64,000 nt of DNA from Spiractinospora alimapuensis (GTDB taxonomy: Bacteria > Actinomycetota > Actinomycetes > Streptosporangiales > Streptosporangiaceae): NCBI RefSeq assembly GCF_018437505.1, contig NZ_CP072467.1, forward strand, positions 4,922,010 through 4,986,009. Direction: 5' to 3'. This document shows positions 59,274 through 64,000 of this stretch, in pieces. The notes under the pieces are model-generated. The model searched no databases and was not told where the DNA came from. It saw only the letters and a program-made list of their open reading frames with translations. Position 1 is the first letter of the stretch; each line of letters starts with the position of its first letter. The position numbers and the translations under genes were made by a program.

Positions 59274-61006
59274 CCCACGGTCAGGCGCCCCTGTTCCAGA
59301 CGGACCACGTCGTTGGCCGCGCCGCTGGACAGCCACCCCTCGTCGTGGGCGACGATCACTCCGGTGCGGCCATTCAACAGGCGGGCGGTGGCGCGGCGGA
59401 CGATGAGGGCGTTGGGCGGGTCGAGGTGCGCCGTGGGTTCGTCCAGAAGGACGACGGGCGCGTCGCGGAGGAAGGCGCGGGCCAGGGCGATGCGTTGGCG
59501 TTGGCCCGCGGAGAGGCGACTTCCACGTTCGCCGAGGCGGGTTTCGTACCCGTGCGGCAGTTCGTTGATGAAGGAGTCGGCCTCGGCGAGTTCGGCGGCG
59601 GCCCGGACTCGGTCCAGGTCGGCGTCGGGGTCACCCAAGCGGATGTTGTCCGCCACCGTGTCGTCGAAGAGGTAGGGATGTTGCGGCACCCAGGCGAGGT
59701 CGTGCCGCCATTCCTCCGGCGAGATGTCGTGCAACGACCGCGTACCCGTAGCGTTCCGCAGGGTGATGCCGCCCTCGGTGGGGGTGGCGAAGCGCATCAG
59801 CAGGGCGAAGAGGGAGCTCTTCCCGGAGCCGCTGGGGCCCGTCAGCAGGGTCCGGCTCAGTGGCGGGAGCTCCAACGACACCGACCGGAGCGCCGGAGTG
59901 GACCGGCCGGGATAGGTGAGCCCGACGTCGTCGAGGGAGATGACGGGGATCTCGCGCTCCACGGGGTCGGAGGAGCGGCGGCTCATCCGGCCCAGTGGGG
60001 GCACCGGGGTGGAGGCGTCCGCGTCTTCCTCCGCCCGCCGCTCACTGTCCTCAACGGTGTCGAACACCTGCTCGGCCGCTGCCACTCCCTCCATGCTCGC
60101 GTGGAACCGGGCACCGACCTCGCGCAGCGGCAGGTAGGCCTCCGGCGCGAGCAGCAACACCAGCAGAGCCGTCTGGTAGTCCAGCATGCCGTACATAAGC
60201 CGCAGCCCCACCTCGACCGCGACCAATGCCACCGCGAGCGTGGCCAGCAGCTCCAACGCGAACGCGGACAGGAACGCGACCCGCAGCGTGCGCATCGTCG
60301 CCGAGCGGTGCTGTTCGGAGACACGACGGATGGCGGCGGCCTGGGCCTGCGCACGCCGGAAGATCGCCAGTGTCGGCAGGCCCTGGACGACGTCCAGGAA
60401 GTGTCCACCCAGTCGGTTGAGCAGGTGCCACTGGCGTTTGGTCTGTGCCTGGGTGTGCCAGCCGATGAGGATCATGAAGACGGGGATCAGCGGCAGAGTC
60501 ACCCCGATCACCACCGCGGAGATCCAGTCCGCCTGGGCCACCACGACCAGGACGGCGACCGGAACCAGTACCGCGAGCACCAACTGGGGCAGGTAGCGGG
60601 CGAAGTACTCGTCGAGTGCGTCCAGGCCTCGGGAAGCCAACGTGGCGAGCTCCCCGGCACCCCGACGCCCGTCGCCGACACGACCGTGCTCCTGGGCGGA
60701 GCGATGAACGTGCGTCAGGAGCCGCCGCCGCAGGGTGGACTTGGTGTGGGCTGCGGATCGCAGCGCCGCGGCCTCGGCGCCATAGGCCACGCCGGCCCGT
60801 GCGAGCATCACCACCAACAGCAGCCCGAGGATGGGGGCGAGGTCTGCCAGTCCCTCCCCGTCGGTGGCTCCGGTGATGCCACGCGCCAGCAACCACGCCT
60901 GTACCAGGATGAGCCCGGTGAGGCCCACCCCGCAGCCAACCGCCACCACGAGGTGGACCCGCACCGCCCGCGCGGCGCGAACCAGGCGAGGGTCGAGGGG
61001 TTTCAC
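59261..61006 (-). CDS. cydD: Thiol reductant ABC exporter subunit CydD
   Basis: The 581-residue half-transporter has six membrane helices to about residue 310, the region GWHTQAQTKRQWHLLNRLGGHFLDVVQGLPTL typical of CydD, Walker A GPSGSGKSS, signature LSAGQRQRI and Walker B VVLLDEPTA. Its GTG overlaps the cydB stop in GTGA, so translation is coupled to cydB. The protein ends GVTS at the duplicated junction. Confidence 0.95.
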   Translation of the reverse strand: MKPLDPRLVRAARAVRVHLVVAVGCGVGLTGLILVQAWLLARGITGATDGEGLADLAPILGLLLVVMLARAGVAYGAEAAALRSAAHTKSTLRRRLLTHVHRSAQEHGRVGDGRRGAGELATLASRGLDALDEYFARYLPQLVLAVLVPVAVLVVVAQADWISAVVIGVTLPLIPVFMILIGWHTQAQTKRQWHLLNRLGGHFLDVVQGLPTLAIFRRAQAQAAAIRRVSEQHRSATMRTLRVAFLSAFALELLATLAVALVAVEVGLRLMYGMLDYQTALLVLLLAPEAYLPLREVGARFHASMEGVAAAEQVFDTVEDSERRAEEDADASTPVPPLGRMSRRSSDPVEREIPVISLDDVGLTYPGRSTPALRSVSLELPPLSRTLLTGPSGSGKSSLFALLMRFATPTEGGITLRNATGTRSLHDISPEEWRHDLAWVPQHPYLFDDTVADNIRLGDPDADLDRVRAAAELAEADSFINELPHGYETRLGERGSRLSAGQRQRIALARAFLRDAPVVLLDEPTAHLDPPNALIVRRATARLLNGRTGVIVAHDEGWLSSGAANDVVRLEQGRLTVGVTS

Positions 61007-62055
61007 TGGCCGCTTGTCCCCTCACTCCCCGTTCCGCCCGAGGAGCCCCCGTAGCTCGGGACAGGAGAGACGTCGTGCGAGGTGACGCGCTTGCGGAACA
61101 CCCAGTAGCTCCACCCCTGGTAGAGGATCACCAGCGGGAGGAAGAACACCGCCACCCAGCTCATGACCGTCAACGTGTACTCCGCGGAGGAGGCGTTGTA
61201 GACGTCGAGGCCGTAGGCGGGGTCAATCGTTGAGGGGAGCAGGTCCGGGAACAGCGCTCCGAAGATGGAGACGCCGGCGGCGCCGATGGCGGTCGCGGTG
61301 GCCGTGAAGGACCACCCTTCCCGGCCGCGGATCGCCAGCAGGACCGCGGCGCACAGGGCCAGAGCCGCCGCGACGACGGGGAACCAGGTCCACGTCTTCC
61401 CGTGCGCGACCTGAGTCCACAGCAGGAACACCGCCGCTGCCGGGACGGCGACCACCGCTGACCCCAGGGCGGCGCGCCGTGCCCGGGTACGGACCTCGCC
61501 GTCGGTCTTGAGGGTCAGGAACACCGCTCCATGCAGGATGAACAGCGACAGGGTGGTGATCCCACCCAGGAGCGCGTAGGGGTTCAACAGGTTGAGCAGC
61601 CCCGCCGTCATGATGTGGTCGGAGTCCAGCTCCACGCCACGCAGGAAGTTTCCGAAGGCCACACCCCACAGGAAGGCCGGAACGGCGCTGCCGAGGAAGA
61701 TGGTGGCGTCCCATCCGGCCCGCCAGCGGTCGCTGTCGCGCTTTCCTCGATACTCGAAGGCCACGCCACGTCCGATCAGCGCCAGCAGGATCAGCAACAG
61801 CGGGATGTAGAAGCCGCTGAACACCGACGCGTACCAGGCCGGGAAGGCCGCGAACATGGCTCCACCAGCGGTGATGAGCCACACCTCGTTCCCGTCCCAC
61901 ACCGGCCCGATCGAGTTGATCATGACGCGGCGGCCCGTGTTGTCCTTGCCGACGAACGGCAGCAGGATCCCCACTCCGAAGTCGAAGCCCTCCAGGACGA
62001 GGTAGCCGATCCACAGCACCGCGATGGCTATGAACCAGATGACGACAAGATCCAT
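61003..62055 (-). CDS. cydB: Cytochrome bd ubiquinol/menaquinol oxidase subunit II
   Basis: CydB is the second membrane subunit of the high-affinity terminal oxidase. The 350-residue protein has about eight helices, with the signatures GYLVLEGFDFGVGILLPFVG, INSIGPVWDGNEVWLITAGGAMFAAFP and GVAFEYRGKRDS. The C-terminus is Ser/Gly-rich. It begins 14 bp after cydA and overlaps cydD by four bases. Confidence 0.96.
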   Translation of the reverse strand: MDLVVIWFIAIAVLWIGYLVLEGFDFGVGILLPFVGKDNTGRRVMINSIGPVWDGNEVWLITAGGAMFAAFPAWYASVFSGFYIPLLLILLALIGRGVAFEYRGKRDSDRWRAGWDATIFLGSAVPAFLWGVAFGNFLRGVELDSDHIMTAGLLNLLNPYALLGGITTLSLFILHGAVFLTLKTDGEVRTRARRAALGSAVVAVPAAAVFLLWTQVAHGKTWTWFPVVAAALALCAAVLLAIRGREGWSFTATATAIGAAGVSIFGALFPDLLPSTIDPAYGLDVYNASSAEYTLTVMSWVAVFFLPLVILYQGWSYWVFRKRVTSHDVSPVPSYGGSSGGTGSEGTSGQ

Positions 62056-62069
62056 GGCTCTCGCCCTTC

Positions 62070-63518
62070 TCAGTAAGTGAACGACGGGACGGAGGACTGG
62101 CTCTCTTCCTCGTCACCCTCGGTGTCGGGAACCAGGTAGGTCGGGCCCTTCTTGATGTAGCGCCACAGCAGGCCGACCTCGATGACGGCGAGGATCCCGT
62201 AGATCGCCGTGAACAGGCTCAGGGACATCGCCACGGTGCCCAGACTCACCCCTGGTGAGACGCTGTCCGCGGTGAGCAGGTAGCCGTGGACGGTCCAGGG
62301 TTGTCGGCCCATCTCGGTGAGGATCCAGCCGAGGATGGTGCCGGCCAGCGCCGCCGGGAGCGCGAGCATGCCCACCCAGTAGAAGAGACGCCACCGCGGT
62401 GTTCGGCGCCGCCGCGTCATGAACAGCCCGACCAGTGAGAACGCGGCGGCGAAGAGCCCGAAGCCCATCATCAGGCGGAAGGACCAGTAGGCGACGAAGA
62501 CGTTGGGGACGTAGTCGCCGGGTCCGTAGACCTCCTCGTAGTGCTCCTGGAGGTCGTTGATGCCGTGGACCTCGCCCTCGAACCGCCCGGTCGCCAGGAA
62601 GCTGAGGACCTGCGGGATCCCCCAGTCGATGGTGTTCAGGCCCGCCTCGGTGTCGCCAACCGCGAAGGCGGAGAACGGGGCACCCTCCTCGGTGTCCCAC
62701 AACGCCTCGGCCGCGGCCAGCTTCATGGGTTCGTAGGCGGCGGCGAGCTTCGCCTGGTGGTCCCCGCTGTACACCGTCATCACTCCGGCGATCAGCGTGA
62801 CCACCATGCCCAGGCGCATCGACTTCCGGAAGAGTTCGAACTCGCTGCCCGCGGGGGCGACTCCCGGGGTGCCGGTGTCGCCGTGGAGCTTGGACCGCCA
62901 CAGCTTGTACGCGCTGACGGCGATCACGAACGCCCCGGCGACCACGAAGGACGCGGCCACGGTGTGCAGGTAGGTGGACCAGGCCTGCGGGTTGGTCAGC
63001 ACCGCGCCGATACTAGTGAGCTCGGCACGCCCGCTGTCGGGGTTGACCTCGAACCCGACCGGGTGCCGCATCCACGCGTTGGCGGCGAGAATGAAGTAGG
63101 CCGAGAGGTTCGTCCCGATGGCGACGGCCCAGATGCAGGCCAGGTGGGCGGCGCGGGGTAGTCGGTTCCAGCCGAAGATCCACAGACCGATGAAGGTGGA
63201 CTCGAGGAAGAAGGCGAGCAGGGCCTCCATCGCCAGCGGGGCGCCGAAGACGTCTCCCACGAAGCGCGAGTACTCGCTCCAGTTCATCCCGAACTGGAAC
63301 TCCTGCACGATCCCTGTGACCACTCCCATGGCGAAGTTGATCAGGAAGAGCTTCCCGAAGAACTGGGTGGCCTGGAGATACTCGTGCTTCCCGGTCCGGT
63401 GCCACGCCGTCTGCAGGATCGCGACGATCAACGAGAGTCCGATCGTCAGTGGAACGAAGAGGAAGTGATAGACGGTGGTGATCCCGAACTGCCACCGTGC
63501 CAGGTCCAATGCCTCCAT
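62070..63518 (-). CDS. cydA: Cytochrome bd oxidase subunit I
   Basis: CydA carries haems b558, b595 and d and oxidises quinol at low oxygen. The 482-residue protein starts MEALDLARWQFGITTVYHFLFVPLTIG (haem-ligand His in VYHFLFVP), has GRQPW and a short Q-loop (the actinobacterial short form), and about nine helices. ATG 63518 has GGGAG four bases upstream; ATG 63536 is open but less well placed. It is the first gene of cydABDC. Confidence 0.96.
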   Translation of the reverse strand: MEALDLARWQFGITTVYHFLFVPLTIGLSLIVAILQTAWHRTGKHEYLQATQFFGKLFLINFAMGVVTGIVQEFQFGMNWSEYSRFVGDVFGAPLAMEALLAFFLESTFIGLWIFGWNRLPRAAHLACIWAVAIGTNLSAYFILAANAWMRHPVGFEVNPDSGRAELTSIGAVLTNPQAWSTYLHTVAASFVVAGAFVIAVSAYKLWRSKLHGDTGTPGVAPAGSEFELFRKSMRLGMVVTLIAGVMTVYSGDHQAKLAAAYEPMKLAAAEALWDTEEGAPFSAFAVGDTEAGLNTIDWGIPQVLSFLATGRFEGEVHGINDLQEHYEEVYGPGDYVPNVFVAYWSFRLMMGFGLFAAAFSLVGLFMTRRRRTPRWRLFYWVGMLALPAALAGTILGWILTEMGRQPWTVHGYLLTADSVSPGVSLGTVAMSLSLFTAIYGILAVIEVGLLWRYIKKGPTYLVPDTEGDEEESQSSVPSFTY

Positions 63519-63555
63519 GGTCTCCCGCCACATCATCGGAGCGCTTATACGACAA

Positions 63556-63584
63556 AGCGTAGTACTACGAGTCGTAGTTTCCAA
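63556..63584 (-). promoter_or_regulatory. cydA promoter with palindromic operator
   Basis: On the minus strand TTGGAA (63579-63584) and TACGCT (63556-63561) are 17 bp apart. The spacer holds ACTACGA-G-TCGTAGT (63564-63578), a perfect palindrome, overlapped by the palindrome CGTAGTACTACG (63558-63569). The three half-sites suggest cooperative binding. The pattern recalls BlaI/CopY-type operators (TACTAC...GTAGTA) rather than the Rex site that controls cyd genes in Streptomyces. Confidence 0.6.
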
Positions 63585-63591
63585 CGCGGGG

Positions 63592-63941
63592 GGTGACCTT
63601 GAGTATGCGACGAGCGATGTGGCGTCGACGGACTACACGCCGGAGGTACCGGGCGGAGGGGGCATCCGACGCGGGCTTCGGTGGTCAGCCATGCCGCTGG
63701 CTGAGACAACCCGGCTTCCGGGGGGCGAGGCGGGGCGACCACGGTCGGTGGGGGGAGGCGCGGTGGCGGGGAACCGCCCCCTGCGGTCCCTCCGTGGACG
63801 TCTCGCCCGCGGAGGGACCGCCTTCGGTGCGTGGGGCACCGGCATCGGTCCGAGTTCGGTCGGAGTGGTTGGGGGACGGGCCCGCGTCGTGAGGAAGGGA
63901 CGCGCCGGGCCCCTGGGGACCAGCGTCCCCGGGCGAAGCGC
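63592..63941. other. Right intergenic region
   Basis: About 350 bp with no recognised gene. A short hairpin GGGGAC-CAGC-GTCCCC (63915-63930) may terminate the gene that enters from the right. Confidence 0.35.
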
Positions 63942-64000
63942 TCAGCGGCGCTCGTCGAGCATGCTCTCCATCATGTCGATCTCGCTCTGCTGGGACACCA
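63942..64000 (-). CDS. C-terminal end of a DUF305-like protein (partial)
   Basis: The last 18 residues before a stop read VSQQSEIDMMESMLDERR. The SQQxEIDMM pattern resembles the C-terminus of DUF305 proteins, which are often secreted and lie near metal-related genes. The rest is beyond the window edge, so the identification is tentative. Confidence 0.45.
   Translation of the reverse strand, partial: VSQQSEIDMMESMLDERR

Noticed and set aside
57115-64000. Search for a Rex operator (TGTGAAC type) near the cyd genes
   Set aside because: No convincing match was seen in the cydA upstream region; a different palindrome occupies the promoter.

Overview
The window is about 64 kb of very GC-rich DNA with Actinomycetota gene content. 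The gene order mnmA - metE-like - ligA - GGDEF/EAL - gatCA - gatB - GGDEF/EAL - ilvBNC - serA - leuB - ilvE - cimA - gltX - tRNA-Gln/tRNA-Glu - ndgR - leuCD - hup - fbiD - plsC - gpsA - ddl is a known filamentous-actinomycete chromosomal backbone (compare Streptomyces). An F420 biosynthesis gene, GTG/TTG starts and probable leaderless promoters fit this. A Nocardiopsis-like member of the Streptosporangiales is a reasonable guess, but that is inference.

Region 1 (1-31 kb) opens with a small type I-E-like CRISPR array. It continues with fabH, tRNA modification (mnmA), a frameshifted DedA-like gene behind a probable iron box, DNA ligase, two membrane-bound cyclic-di-GMP proteins, and the tRNA amidotransferase genes gatC, gatA and gatB. 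A convergent gene for a sortase-anchored thioester-domain surface protein splits gatCA from gatB. Between gatB and the second GGDEF/EAL gene lie about 1.6 kb without a recognisable gene, carrying diverged direct repeats. The branched-chain amino acid block follows: ilvBNC behind an attenuator, serA, leuB, ilvE and a tyrosine-phosphatase-like gene that has lost its catalytic cysteine.

Region 2 (31-47 kb) starts with a second CRISPR array, which ends just upstream of cimA. cimA has its own attenuator with an isoleucine-coding leader peptide. Then come a MhuD-like haem monooxygenase coupled to a DUF3152 metalloprotease, gltX, tRNA-Gln and tRNA-Glu, ndgR/leuCD, HU, fbiD and plsC-gpsA-ddl. GltX, GatCAB and both tRNAs together fit the indirect route to Gln-tRNA.

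Region 3 (47.8-56.4 kb) is the most unusual part. It holds a fatty acyl reductase fused to a HAD phosphatase domain, two paralogous ferritin-like diiron proteins (one with its metal ligands lost), an acyltransferase fused in frame to alkyl-DHAP synthase, a TetR regulator and a short-chain dehydrogenase. These activities parallel the eukaryotic peroxisomal ether-lipid pathway (FAR1, GNPAT, AGPS, PexRAP). A shared palindrome, AACGAA-NN-TTCGTT, lies in front of the reductase operon and the synthase gene, with a half-conserved copy inside the tetR promoter. I propose a TetR-controlled ether-lipid gene cluster.

Region 4 (56.5-64 kb) has a third CRISPR array and the cytochrome bd operon cydA-cydB-cydD-cydC. 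A 350-bp insertion between cydD and cydC is flanked by 16-bp direct repeats, and a palindromic operator sits inside the cydA promoter. The window ends in a partial DUF305-like gene. No cas genes are present in the window, although all three arrays share one leader family.
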